This document shows, piece after piece, positions 8,094-14,951 of a DNA stretch of 21,466 nucleotides; position 1 is the stretch's first letter, and each line of letters opens with the position of its first letter. The notes under the pieces were generated by a model that saw only the letters and a list, made by a program, of their open reading frames with translations, ran no database searches and was not told where the DNA came from. The DNA is from a virus, in IMG/VR virus record IMGVR_UViG_3300027805_000095, positions 1-21,466 of that record; one strand, written 5' to 3'. Made by a program: the position numbers and the translations under genes.

Positions 8094-8288
8094 TTATTTA
8101 AAAACTGTTCTTAATAATGCAATTGTTTGTGATAGTTTTTTGTTTGTTTCTTCAAGTTCGTCCAAACTTAAATCTTTAACAATTGCTGAAGGTGTAGAAT
8201 CCTCAATGGTTATCTCTTTTCCTGAGCCTAATTTAATTGATAGTTTGAAATTGTCATTGTTATCAATGTTCCAAGTAATATCTTCCAT
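8094..8288 (-). CDS. Small protein of unknown function, first gene of the replication unit
   Basis: This 64-residue protein starts at the ATG at 8288 (MEDITWNIDNND). A GTG at 8324 would extend it by 12 residues, but that extension reads through the strong hairpin at 8303-8348, so I reject it. The protein has a beta-rich first half (FKLSIKLGSGKEITIED) and a helical second half (LDELEETNKKLSQTIALLR), possibly a coiled-coil dimer. It is followed 3 bases later by the initiator-like gene. The leader upstream holds two hairpins with complementary loops, so this gene is the likely first target of any RNA-level control. No family recognised. Confidence 0.7.
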   Translation of the reverse strand: MEDITWNIDNNDNFKLSIKLGSGKEITIEDSTPSAIVKDLSLDELEETNKKLSQTIALLRTVFK

Positions 8289-8302
8289 AATGTTTATTAA
8301 CG

Positions 8303-8399
8303 TCAAAACCCTCGATATTTTCACGGCATTGAAAATATGAGGGTTTGATGTATATGCAATATTGCTATTGCTTATTTCTATTCGTTGTATGCCGACAAC
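8303..8399 (-). ncRNA. Structured leader with two hairpins and complementary loops
   Basis: Hairpin B pairs 8303-8323 with 8330-8348: 19 base pairs with two single-base bulges and the 6-base loop AUGCCG on the minus-strand RNA. Hairpin A pairs 8384-8388 with 8395-8399 (GUUGU/ACAAC) and has the loop CGGCAU. The loops are perfect reverse complements, as in a kissing complex. A GCAATATTGC palindrome (8356-8365) lies between them. Hairpin B ends 14 bases before the ATG at 8288. There is no U-run after it, so it is not an ordinary terminator. The 8349-8465 stretch has no gene. Confidence 0.6.
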
Positions 8400-8429
8400 T
8401 ATTAATTGTAAATTTTAAGAACGGTTTTG

Positions 8430-8461
8430 CAATGTTACGGATTATTTTTTTAATCTGCAAA
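8430..8461 (-). promoter_or_regulatory. Possible promoter for the replication unit
   Basis: On the minus strand TTTG (8461-8458), 20 bases, then TAACATTG (8437-8430), one mismatch from TAnnTTTG. It lies just after the stop of the methyltransferase gene and would start RNA near 8423, giving a leader of about 135 bases that holds both hairpins. One mismatch and AT-rich surroundings make it only a fair candidate. Confidence 0.4.
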
Positions 8462-8465
8462 TGAA

Positions 8466-9473
8466 TTAGAATGCAGAAATTTGTTTTTCTAAAGATTTAA
8501 AACGATGTTCAGCTTCTTTTAAATTTAATACAGCTTGTTTATAATATGAATCTTTTAACTCAATTCCTATTGCTTTTCTGCCTAACGATACTGGAGAATA
8601 AACCTCACTCCCAACTCCCATAAAAGGCGTTAAAACAACTTCATTAGGATTTGAATACAATTCTACCAATCTATCAATTACATCTAATTGCAATGGGTGT
8701 ACGTGTTTTTCGTCATCTTCTTCTCTTGAATCTCTAAAAGGTAAAATATTATCGTTTCTAATGTCATCCCAAACACTTGAAGCATACCTTTGCCAAATAA
8801 TTTGACTTAATTTGTTTTTTAAATGATTATCGCCATCATTGTCAGCATTTTTATACTTTTCTAAAATATGTTCCCATTTACCATATTTTTTTTCCATTGC
8901 TGGCAATAATGGAGTTTCACCATGATAAATTTTAAAGCCTTTTGGATTTGTTACTTTTACTTTATTTTCGCCAATTTTTTTAAATATCAAAACATAATCA
9001 GGTATAGCGGTAAAACACATTGTTGAATCCTCAGCAATATTTTTGTGCATTAATGACCTTACCATTGTTCTCATTCTTACTTCTAATGGCTCTTTCCAAA
9101 TTGTAATACGGTTATGTAAATTAAAGCCATATTTTTTATGCAACTTAATAATTTCGTGTGGAAAATCATACAAAATATGAGCAGTTGTATCTGTTAAAAT
9201 ATCCTGACAATGTACTGCATTAATTCTGCCCGGCTTTGTTACTCTAGCCATTTGTGCAACTAAGAATTCATATTGAGCCATAAACTCTTCTTTGCTGTTG
9301 CAATTACTAAAATCCTTTTCAGAACTTGAATAGTTATACAATCCTGCAAATGGTGGAGAGTAGATAGATAAATCAATTGAATTGTCATCTATTGTTGTTA
9401 ATACATCCATGCAATCACCATTGTAAATTGCATAGTTTTCTTTGGTTAATTGGTCTTTTACTTTTGTTTCCAT
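8466..9473 (-). CDS. DNA methyltransferase, N4/N6 amino-MTase family (beta-type order)
   Basis: This 335-residue enzyme would transfer a methyl group from S-adenosylmethionine to the exocyclic amine of cytosine or adenine in DNA. The catalytic motif IV SPPF is at 39-42 and the AdoMet-binding motif I FMGVGS at 284-289, preceded by HPLQLDVIDRLV (259-270). Motif IV before motif I is the order of the beta group. SPPY/F is more common in N4-cytosine enzymes and DPPY in N6-adenine ones, so N4-C is slightly favoured. Target recognition probably lies in 100-250. It follows the helicase gene by 4 bases and no restriction endonuclease is nearby, so it likely protects phage DNA or works with the helicase. 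Confidence 0.93.
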   Translation of the reverse strand: METKVKDQLTKENYAIYNGDCMDVLTTIDDNSIDLSIYSPPFAGLYNYSSSEKDFSNCNSKEEFMAQYEFLVAQMARVTKPGRINAVHCQDILTDTTAHILYDFPHEIIKLHKKYGFNLHNRITIWKEPLEVRMRTMVRSLMHKNIAEDSTMCFTAIPDYVLIFKKIGENKVKVTNPKGFKIYHGETPLLPAMEKKYGKWEHILEKYKNADNDGDNHLKNKLSQIIWQRYASSVWDDIRNDNILPFRDSREEDDEKHVHPLQLDVIDRLVELYSNPNEVVLTPFMGVGSEVYSPVSLGRKAIGIELKDSYYKQAVLNLKEAEHRFKSLEKQISAF

Positions 9474-9477
9474 TTTT

Positions 9478-10842
9478 TTATAAAAATTTAGGTTTGATTA
9501 TTTCTTTTGTAAATTTTTTTTTTGATAAATCAACTAATCCATTAATGTTACTTTGAATTAATTTGTTAAATTCAATAGCTTTATTAGTTTTATAAAGCAA
9601 GGTATCAATTACTCTTTTTTGACCATCCGATAATACTAAATCAACTGTTACATCTTTTGTTTGTCCGAACCTCCAAAATCTTCTTATTGATTGATAATAT
9701 TGCTCATAACTCCATGTAGGAAAATAAACTGTATGATTGCAATGTTGCCAATTTAATCCAAAAGAAGTTATTTTTGGTTTTGTTATAATTCTCTTAATGT
9801 TTCCGTTGGCAAAATTCAATAAAATATCTTCTTTTTTTTCAATTGTCATGCCTCCTTTTAATTGAACTGCATCTTTGTCTAACTCATCAAGCAAATCTCC
9901 CTCATCATTAAAATTACACCAATATACAGAAGTTTTATCCATTGCCAATTCGACCGCCTTTTCACATCTTTCTTTAAATGTTCCTTTTTGTTCTTCTCTT
10001 ACCTCACTCATTGTTTTAGCAATTCCATTAAACATCATTACTTGACCATTAATAATCCAATTTTTTTCATTTTTTACAAATATTTTATTTTCAATAAGAT
10101 TAGGCAAAACGTATTTTTCATCTGAAAATCCTAAATCACTTGGCTTTTTTATTGACAAACTCCATTGATTTAACCAACTAAAAAACTCTTGTTTTGCGTG
10201 TGGTTTTAAATACCACTTTGTTCCAATATCTTGAGGTCTTACATTGTTTTCATTGTTTGCAAAAAACTTTGTAAGCATATCCATGTAAGGAAAATATCCT
10301 AATGCTTCACTACTTGTACCAAATTCAATATAATCATTAGGGGCTGGGGTTGCTGTTGATAAAATCCTATAAGGTATTTTTTTCATAAAATCAGTAACTG
10401 ACCATTTTGTTTTACCATCAAAGTTTTTAAGTATTGAACTTTCATCTAAAATAACTCCTACAAAATCAGATGAATCAAAGTAGTGCAATCTTTCATAGTT
10501 GCAAATAACAATCTTTTTAGTGTGCTTACCATCCTTAGAATATTCAATGTCATCAATTCCAAGTTTCTCAGCTTCTAAAATAAATTGAAATGCAACCGCT
10601 AAAGGAGTTAAAATTAACACTTTTTTATTTGTGTGTTCAATAATATTTTTAGCAATTGATAATTGAATTAAGGTTTTACCTAATCCAGTGTCGGCAAAAA
10701 TTGCCATCCGACCTTTTTTTACTGCTTTCTCAATAATAAATTTTTGAAAGTCAAAAGCAATTTTAGGAACATAATTTGCTTCAAATCCAAAGTCCCCTAT
10801 TGAGTGCTTCTTTTTTTCTAAAAACTCTAAATAGTTTTGCAT
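9478..10842 (-). CDS. SNF2/SF2-type DNA helicase
   Basis: This 454-residue ATPase has all the SF2 motifs: Walker A DTGLGKT (51-57), LDESS in place of DEAH (132-136), STATP motif III (162-166), motif V SFGLNWQ (360-366) and motif VI QSIRRFWRFGQ (384-394). The RxxRxGQ ending is typical of SNF2-like translocases. The role would be ATP-driven movement on or remodelling of DNA, with the adjacent methyltransferase as partner; such pairs are frequent in phages. The gene follows a long leader with a pseudoknot-like fold and has its own promoter upstream. A run of ten A residues on the coding strand (9523-9514) encodes KKK near the C-terminus and leaves the frame intact. Confidence 0.93.
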   Translation of the reverse strand: MQNYLEFLEKKKHSIGDFGFEANYVPKIAFDFQKFIIEKAVKKGRMAIFADTGLGKTLIQLSIAKNIIEHTNKKVLILTPLAVAFQFILEAEKLGIDDIEYSKDGKHTKKIVICNYERLHYFDSSDFVGVILDESSILKNFDGKTKWSVTDFMKKIPYRILSTATPAPNDYIEFGTSSEALGYFPYMDMLTKFFANNENNVRPQDIGTKWYLKPHAKQEFFSWLNQWSLSIKKPSDLGFSDEKYVLPNLIENKIFVKNEKNWIINGQVMMFNGIAKTMSEVREEQKGTFKERCEKAVELAMDKTSVYWCNFNDEGDLLDELDKDAVQLKGGMTIEKKEDILLNFANGNIKRIITKPKITSFGLNWQHCNHTVYFPTWSYEQYYQSIRRFWRFGQTKDVTVDLVLSDGQKRVIDTLLYKTNKAIEFNKLIQSNINGLVDLSKKKFTKEIIKPKFL

Positions 10843-10858
10843 AGTTTATAAATAGTTA

Positions 10859-10942
10859 AACCCCCTATCAATGCTGTCAACCGCCAAGTTAAGCAACATC
10901 AATAGAGGGTTATTTTTTAAGTTTCTTTTCATCTTGGCGGTT
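10859..10942 (-). ncRNA. Pseudoknot-like leader RNA of the helicase-methyltransferase unit
   Basis: On the minus-strand RNA, 10911-10894 pairs with 10876-10859 in an 18 base-pair stem without mismatch, counting four G-U pairs. The 17-base loop (10893-10877) contains CUUGGCGGUU, which is perfectly complementary over 10 bases to AACCGCCAAG at 10942-10933 upstream. The interleaved pairing is the layout of an H-type pseudoknot. The G-U pairs become mismatches in plus-strand RNA, so it favours the minus strand, the direction of transcription. The stem ends 16 bases before the ATG at 10842. The 10843-10977 gap holds no gene. Confidence 0.65.
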
Positions 10943-10952
10943 ATTTCGTTGG

Positions 10953-10982
10953 CAAATGTATTAAATTTATTTAATTATCAAA
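10953..10982 (-). promoter_or_regulatory. Promoter for the helicase-methyltransferase unit
   Basis: On the minus strand TTTG (10982-10979), 18 bases, TACATTTG (10960-10953), an exact match to the Bacteroidetes pattern. It overlaps the last codons and stop of the upstream gene. Predicted RNA start is near 10946, so the transcript would open just before the AACCGCCAAG strand of the pseudoknot, which supports a real leader RNA. Confidence 0.65.
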
Positions 10983-11256
10983 TTTGTTTAACTTTTCTTT
11001 TTGCAAAAAATCCCTTCAACTCAGGATGTTCAGCCTCGTACAACCTCGCATAGTAAGGAGTATAATTGTTGTTTACCTTAAATCCATCCTTTTTGATTTC
11101 ATCGTGCTTAGTAAATCTTACAATGTGCAATACTCCATCGGATGAATACTTCTTAAATCCTCTGTTTATTAACTGAGCAATTACTTCTTTGTAAAAAGCA
11201 TAAACCTTTGGATATTTGGCGTGATAGTCAATAAATTTTTGTGGGTAGGTTTCCAT
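10978..11256 (-). CDS. Conserved small phage protein of unknown function
   Basis: This 92-residue basic protein is of a kind often found in phage replication or recombination operons: FYKEVIAQLINRGFKKYSSD (about 21-40), then HIVRFTKHDE, then FKVNNNYTPYYARLYEAEHP with a final GFFAKRK. The pattern of a helix, an R-rich strand, and a YYARL helix ending FFxxRK is consistent with a small winged or helical nucleic-acid-associated fold, but no catalytic residues are evident. It starts 2 bases after the NinB-like stop and closes the recombination operon. Its stop codon overlaps the next promoter. Function not assigned. Confidence 0.75.
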   Translation of the reverse strand: METYPQKFIDYHAKYPKVYAFYKEVIAQLINRGFKKYSSDGVLHIVRFTKHDEIKKDGFKVNNNYTPYYARLYEAEHPELKGFFAKRKVKQI

Positions 11257-11258
11257 AA

Positions 11259-11753
11259 TTAATAATTAATTGTTTGTTGTTCTTCTGGTGATGGCAAAGT
11301 AATTCCAAGAAAGTCTTTTGCCCAAGCAATAAGGTTATCAATAAAATCAATAAACTCTGATTTGGTTAGACTTGTTGTTGATCCAATCTTATCATAAGGC
11401 TCAACTTTTTTAATGTCGTGAATTTCGCCGGTAGATACATCAACATAGATTCCATCCTCCAATGCTAAGATAACTGATTTGCCATTTACAATGGATATAA
11501 AGCGTTTTAATTTAAGAAACTTATATTTTACCAACTCGTGCATTTCGTCTTTGCTGTGGCCTAATTCTTTGCTTAAAATGTCGATATAAACCCAATATAA
11601 CTTATTCTGTTGCAAACTTCTTGAACTCTTTTGTTTTTCGATTGTAATAACCACTCTTTTACCCTCCAAGTGTTTTAATTCTTGGAGGATATTTTGAGTT
11701 GTGTTTTTTTGCAACTTACCATCTTTAACCGTGCTGAAAAAAGTTGATTTCAT
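11259..11753 (-). CDS. NinB/Orf-like recombination protein
   Basis: This 164-residue protein looks like the lambda NinB (Orf) family. It has SSRSLQQNKLYWVYIDILSK (about 43-62) with the conserved QNxLYW, ELGHSKDEMHELVKYKFL, then TTSLTKSEFIDFIDNLIAWA (about 127-146) and LPSPEEQ at the end. Lambda Orf binds single-stranded DNA and helps recombination by replacing RecFOR functions. The ATG at 11753 overlaps the stop of the Gp157-like gene (TAATG). Together with the ssDNA-binding-like protein, and NinG further upstream, it forms a recombination set. Assignment is by motif pattern; a specific recombinase partner (Erf, RecT or similar) is not visible in this window. Confidence 0.8.
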   Translation of the reverse strand: MKSTFFSTVKDGKLQKNTTQNILQELKHLEGKRVVITIEKQKSSRSLQQNKLYWVYIDILSKELGHSKDEMHELVKYKFLKLKRFISIVNGKSVILALEDGIYVDVSTGEIHDIKKVEPYDKIGSTTSLTKSEFIDFIDNLIAWAKDFLGITLPSPEEQQTINY

Positions 11754-12250
11754 TACTTGATTTGAATGTTTTGATTTACTTGCAACCTTGCACCGATAAC
11801 AACCTCGCCTTTCTTAATGGCTTCTTTAATGGCTGTTTTATCAATTGTGTAAGTTGTTTTTTCCTTTAAGAATTGTGCAGGTATCTCAGCCTCATTATCA
11901 ATTTCAACTGATTCACTTTTGCGAAAGCTAATCTTTAAGGTAGGAGTTTCTAATTTCTCAATCTGATACAATTGCATTGCATTAGATACGGTTGTTTCTA
12001 ATCTGTCAATAGTTTTAAGTCTTGACTTTTTAAGTTCGCCCAATCGCTTAATTTCGGCATCAATTATTGATATGTCATTCTCCATTTGCTTAACAACAAA
12101 TCCGTAACCCCTTGCTTTTTGCTCAAGTTGCTCCTGGTTTATTGTAAGTTGCAATTCGAGTTCGAGGGAACATTCTCCCCCCGATTCGATTAGTTGATTT
12201 GCAAGTTCTAAATACTCACTTTCTATCTGAAAAATATTAAGGTTGCTCAT
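11753..12250 (-). CDS. Siphovirus Gp157-like coiled-coil protein
   Basis: This 165-residue protein has the Gp157 layout: an N-terminal helical part, a long coiled coil (about 38-95: IDAEIKRLGELKKSRLKTID and on), then a beta-rich C-terminal part with LETPTLKISFRKSESVEI (about 99-116), a PAQFL segment and KGEVVIGARL near the end. Family members occur in phage recombination clusters beside SSB and recombinase genes. One streptococcal member was associated with phage resistance when expressed, but the molecular role is not established. It starts 9 bases after the ssDNA-binding-like gene and overlaps the NinB-like gene by one base, so all three are probably made together. Confidence 0.82.
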   Translation of the reverse strand: MSNLNIFQIESEYLELANQLIESGGECSLELELQLTINQEQLEQKARGYGFVVKQMENDISIIDAEIKRLGELKKSRLKTIDRLETTVSNAMQLYQIEKLETPTLKISFRKSESVEIDNEAEIPAQFLKEKTTYTIDKTAIKEAIKKGEVVIGARLQVNQNIQIK

Positions 12251-12259
12251 ATTACAAGA

Positions 12260-12901
12260 TTAAAAAGGTAAATCATTAACTTGGTTACTTGTGTGTTCTT
12301 CAACATCACTTGGCATCTCTGTATGGCTTGGATTCATTATTGCCACATACTCTAAAGATGTCATCATTTTGCTTTTAATAAACTCAGGCAATGAATTGAA
12401 TTGCTCAGTATTAAAATCGTCATAAGACAAAATAAATGTAGGATTCATTTGAGTTGGGCAAACCATACCTTTAGGCATTGGAGTTATCCCGGCAATCTCT
12501 TCATAAATTTTAGTTGCATCTTTTTTGCTTGGCTTGTGAATAATATTAAGCATACAAGGCACACCAATTAATTTAGTGATGTCAAAGCATTTTGCTTCTT
12601 CTTCGGTAAAGTCTTTGCCTCTCCAAGATTTAAGCATTGCTCTTAAACCGCTTTTTTCGTGCATAGACAAAGTAAATTCTTTGTCAATTACTAAGGGTTG
12701 CTCACCCTTTTCTTCGTTAAATACTTTTAGTTCAGTTGGTAGTTCCCAACCAATTCTAACTTTGTTTAAAATTTTCTTTTCTCCTAAAATGATTTCTTGA
12801 ACCGTTCCGATTTGAATCATTTTGTAGCATCTTGCTATGTAGTTAGATGCTGGAATTAGTTCTCTTGAAGTCGAACCATTACTTGTTGCGTTGATTGCCA
12901 T
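12260..12901 (-). CDS. Probable single-stranded DNA-binding protein
   Basis: This 213-residue protein resembles a widespread phage family in recombination operons: PASNYIARCYKMIQIGTVQE (17-36), VRIGWELPTEL (48-58), FTLSMHEKSGLRAMLKSWRG (76-95) and the GVPCMLNI strand (113-120). It reads as an OB-like beta fold. The last residues, NDLPF after an acidic stretch, resemble the C-terminal tip of bacterial SSB (DDxPF), the peptide that recruits partner proteins. The gene sits directly before the Gp157-like and NinB-like genes, as expected of an ssDNA binder serving replication and recombination. Single-stranded DNA binding is inferred from the tail, fold pattern and context. Confidence 0.7.
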   Translation of the reverse strand: MAINATSNGSTSRELIPASNYIARCYKMIQIGTVQEIILGEKKILNKVRIGWELPTELKVFNEEKGEQPLVIDKEFTLSMHEKSGLRAMLKSWRGKDFTEEEAKCFDITKLIGVPCMLNIIHKPSKKDATKIYEEIAGITPMPKGMVCPTQMNPTFILSYDDFNTEQFNSLPEFIKSKMMTSLEYVAIMNPSHTEMPSDVEEHTSNQVNDLPF

Positions 12902-12927
12902 AACTGTTTTTTTTAGATTGTTTTTAA

Positions 12928-13179
12928 TTATTTAAGTAGTTCTGTGAAATATTCAATAGCTTGTTCTTTGGTTTCAAAAGTATGCTCATAATTGATTAAG
13001 TCAGAGTTATATCCTTCTAACTTAAACCAAATTCTCCATTTTATTTCGTTTTCTGTTACTTCGGCATCTATTCGCCAAATTTTACCACTTTTTAATTTAT
13101 TATCCTTTAAGTAAAAGATTTCTTGCCATATATTATAAGGCAAAGTAAATGTTGTTTGTACTTCTGTTAAGTTTTCCAT
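12928..13179 (-). CDS. Hypothetical protein in the recombination operon
   Basis: This 83-residue protein has no family I recognise. It is rich in aromatic residues (IWQEIFYLKD, KIWRIDAEVTENEIKWRIWF) and looks like a short beta sheet followed by a C-terminal helix (TKEQAIEYFTELLK). No signal peptide or membrane segment is present. It follows the 116-residue gene by 20 bases and precedes the ssDNA-binding-like gene by 26 bases. The same operon context suggests a DNA-metabolism accessory or a regulator, but nothing in the sequence fixes this. Confidence 0.65.
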   Translation of the reverse strand: MENLTEVQTTFTLPYNIWQEIFYLKDNKLKSGKIWRIDAEVTENEIKWRIWFKLEGYNSDLINYEHTFETKEQAIEYFTELLK

Positions 13180-13199
13180 TTTGATTGTTTTTTTTGGGT

Positions 13200-13550
13200 T
13201 TATTTAATTGTTTTGATTTTTACTTCGTGTTCTTCGATAACCTCAAATACTTCTTGTAATTTGTCATACAATTGCTCAATTCTTGCATTCTCTAACAAGT
13301 TAATAGTCATATAAGACATTCTATCTTCCTCGATTGGTTCGCCTTCACCTTGCGTTAATTGGTCAATCCTATCAATGTATTGAAAGGTTAAGATACCATC
13401 TTTTACCCAAAAATCTACCATCTGATTGTCGGGGAAATGAAATCCGTTCATAACTCTTGCCTGTCTGAACATTGCTACTTGAGCAATTGTTACTAATGGC
13501 AAATAAGGGTCTGCTGTTGTTTGTGTTGTTGTGTTTTCTAATGTGTTCAT
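13200..13550 (-). CDS. Hypothetical protein, first gene of the recombination operon
   Basis: This 116-residue acidic protein begins with a Thr/Asn-rich tail (residues 1-14), then TIAQVAMFRQARVMNGFHFP (about 22-41), a central FWVKDGILTFQYIDRIDQ, and a C-terminal helical coiled-coil-like segment (LENARIEQLYDKLQEVFEVI). No family or catalytic motif was recognised. The ATG at 13550 lies about 27 bases downstream of the promoter at 13578-13607, so it is the promoter-proximal gene. This position is often taken by early regulators or small accessory proteins. Confidence 0.68.
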   Translation of the reverse strand: MNTLENTTTQTTADPYLPLVTIAQVAMFRQARVMNGFHFPDNQMVDFWVKDGILTFQYIDRIDQLTQGEGEPIEEDRMSYMTINLLENARIEQLYDKLQEVFEVIEEHEVKIKTIK

Positions 13551-13577
13551 AGTTTTTATGTTTTAAATTGTTGGATG

Positions 13578-13607
13578 CAAAAATATAAAAATATATTAAT
13601 ATATCAA
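13578..13607 (-). promoter_or_regulatory. Promoter of the recombination operon with a palindrome in its spacer
   Basis: On the minus strand TTG (13607-13605), 19 bases, TATTTTTG (13585-13578), an exact TAnnTTTG. The spacer contains the perfect 14-base palindrome ATATATTAATATAT (13591-13604). The promoter at 17865-17893 has the same core, TATATTAATATA, at the same place, so a shared regulator is likely. The predicted leader before the ATG at 13550 is about 20 bases. Confidence 0.65.
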
Positions 13608-13648
13608 TACTATCAATAAATATAAATTGTAAATTATTGTTAATGAGG

Positions 13649-14344
13649 CTAATTAATTTTTAACTCTGCTAATTTATCTAAGATAGAATTGCAATCAAAA
13701 TCATTATTTCTTATCTTCTTTTCGACTATTGCCCTAAATTCTCTAAGCCAATTAATAGGATAACTAAATACCTTAAATTCTATACTTAGTTTTTTTAAAT
13801 GATTAAATTCTTCTAACCCTATTTTAGAAATTAAATTAGGTGTGTACTCTGCAAGATTGCCATCGTTGTATTGATTACATCCGACACACTGGCTCCAAAT
13901 ATTATTTGGATGGAATATAGTACCGGAAAACAACTCTGCTTTAAAATGATGACCTCCATTAATTGCTGTTCCATTAAACTCTCTTTGACAACTTATGCAG
14001 GTTTTATTATTTGAATATTTATCTCTTAAAACACACCACTTCTGAATTGGTTTTTTTGTCAAGATTAATTCTTGTTGGTAGGATCGTGTTTCTTTTTTTT
14101 GTTCACGTTTAAACTTGGCCCAATTCTTATTTGCTTTTTCTTGCCATTCAATTGCAGACTTGTTTTTTTCTTCTTTTTTGACAATTATCTTCTTTGCCTT
14201 TTCTCTTGCCTCAGCTTGTTTTTTTTGACCTTCAGGTGTATTGATTAACCAAGTTATGTAATGCGATTGATTAACTTGTTTTTGCCCTATTTTCGTAGGG
14301 ATAAACTCAGTTCCACAACCACAATTACATATCTTAGCTTTCAT
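13649..14344 (-). CDS. NinG-like recombination nuclease (Rap family)
   Basis: This 231-residue protein fits lambda NinG (Rap), a structure-specific endonuclease acting on branched recombination intermediates. The N-terminus has a short Cys cluster CNCGC (6-10). A basic helical region covers about 40-90. The HNH-like core is CISC (116-119), GHHF (131-134) and SQCVGC (151-156), then QYNDGNLAEYTPNLISKIG (158-176), the conserved NinG stretch. Metal ligands are intact. It starts 9 bases after the DnaA-like gene and ends 40 bases before the next promoter. The two modules flanking it point to a role in resolving junctions during phage replication. The long Lys/Glu region may be a DNA-contacting arm. 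Confidence 0.88.
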   Translation of the reverse strand: MKAKICNCGCGTEFIPTKIGQKQVNQSHYITWLINTPEGQKKQAEAREKAKKIIVKKEEKNKSAIEWQEKANKNWAKFKREQKKETRSYQQELILTKKPIQKWCVLRDKYSNNKTCISCQREFNGTAINGGHHFKAELFSGTIFHPNNIWSQCVGCNQYNDGNLAEYTPNLISKIGLEEFNHLKKLSIEFKVFSYPINWLREFRAIVEKKIRNNDFDCNSILDKLAELKIN

Positions 14345-14353
14345 TGAGCAAAT

Positions 14354-14926
14354 CTAAACATTTGCCTCTATACTTTCAAATGGTTGATTGTCAAACGTGG
14401 ATTTCTCTAATCGTTCCTTCCAATACACTATCCCATTGATGAATGTTTCTGCATCGGCACATTGACTTGTAATGAATGGCAATCTTTGCCCGGAATCTGT
14501 TGTAATATAGAACTCGCTTAATAATGTTTTATGAATGATGAATCCCTTGTAGCCATATTTAACCTTGCTTCCTTCAAAGTTATGCTCAAATGCAACCGCT
14601 AAAGCATCAATCAACGCTTTGTTCTCAGGCAAATATCCTTCCATTGCCTTTTCGTACATTTTGCCATAATAAATAATCGTGGAGTGGTCCTTGCCTATCA
14701 ATTCACCAAATAAATCTAAGGAAATGATTTGTTTGTATTTAAGATAAGCTAAATAGCCAACTACTTCTCTTTTCATTACTATGTGGCGAAGTCTGCTCTT
14801 GTTTGCGAATATCGTATCAAAATCAGTTCCTATCGTGTCGCAGAGGTAGTCTATGTATTGCCTCACCTCGCTATCAATGATGTTGTACTCGTGTTTTTGT
14901 TTTAGTTTTCTGCCTGCTTTTTGCAT
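14354..14926 (-). CDS. DnaA domain IV-like DNA-binding protein without an ATPase
   Basis: This 190-residue protein carries a DnaA C-terminal domain: RLRHIVMKREVVGYLAYLKY (45-64), then SLDLFGELIGKDHSTIIYYG (69-88). GKDHSTI holds the family signature DHSTI used by DnaA to read DnaA boxes. No AAA+ domain is present. The C-terminal part, about 115-180, reads as a separate small fold (KYGYKGFIIHKTLLSEFYIT). It could bind DnaA-box-like sites to guide origin firing, interfere with host DnaA, or regulate transcription. It follows the small ribbon-helix-helix gene and precedes NinG, within a run of DNA-metabolism genes. The signature is clear; the biological target is inferred. Confidence 0.87.
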   Translation of the reverse strand: MQKAGRKLKQKHEYNIIDSEVRQYIDYLCDTIGTDFDTIFANKSRLRHIVMKREVVGYLAYLKYKQIISLDLFGELIGKDHSTIIYYGKMYEKAMEGYLPENKALIDALAVAFEHNFEGSKVKYGYKGFIIHKTLLSEFYITTDSGQRLPFITSQCADAETFINGIVYWKERLEKSTFDNQPFESIEANV

Positions 14927-14951
14927 TTTGTTTATTTTTAGATTGTTTATA

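Noticed and set aside
9514-9523. Run of ten A residues in the helicase coding strand, a possible slippage site
   Set aside because: The downstream frame is intact and ends in a normal stop; no alternative product with recognisable sequence follows a shift.
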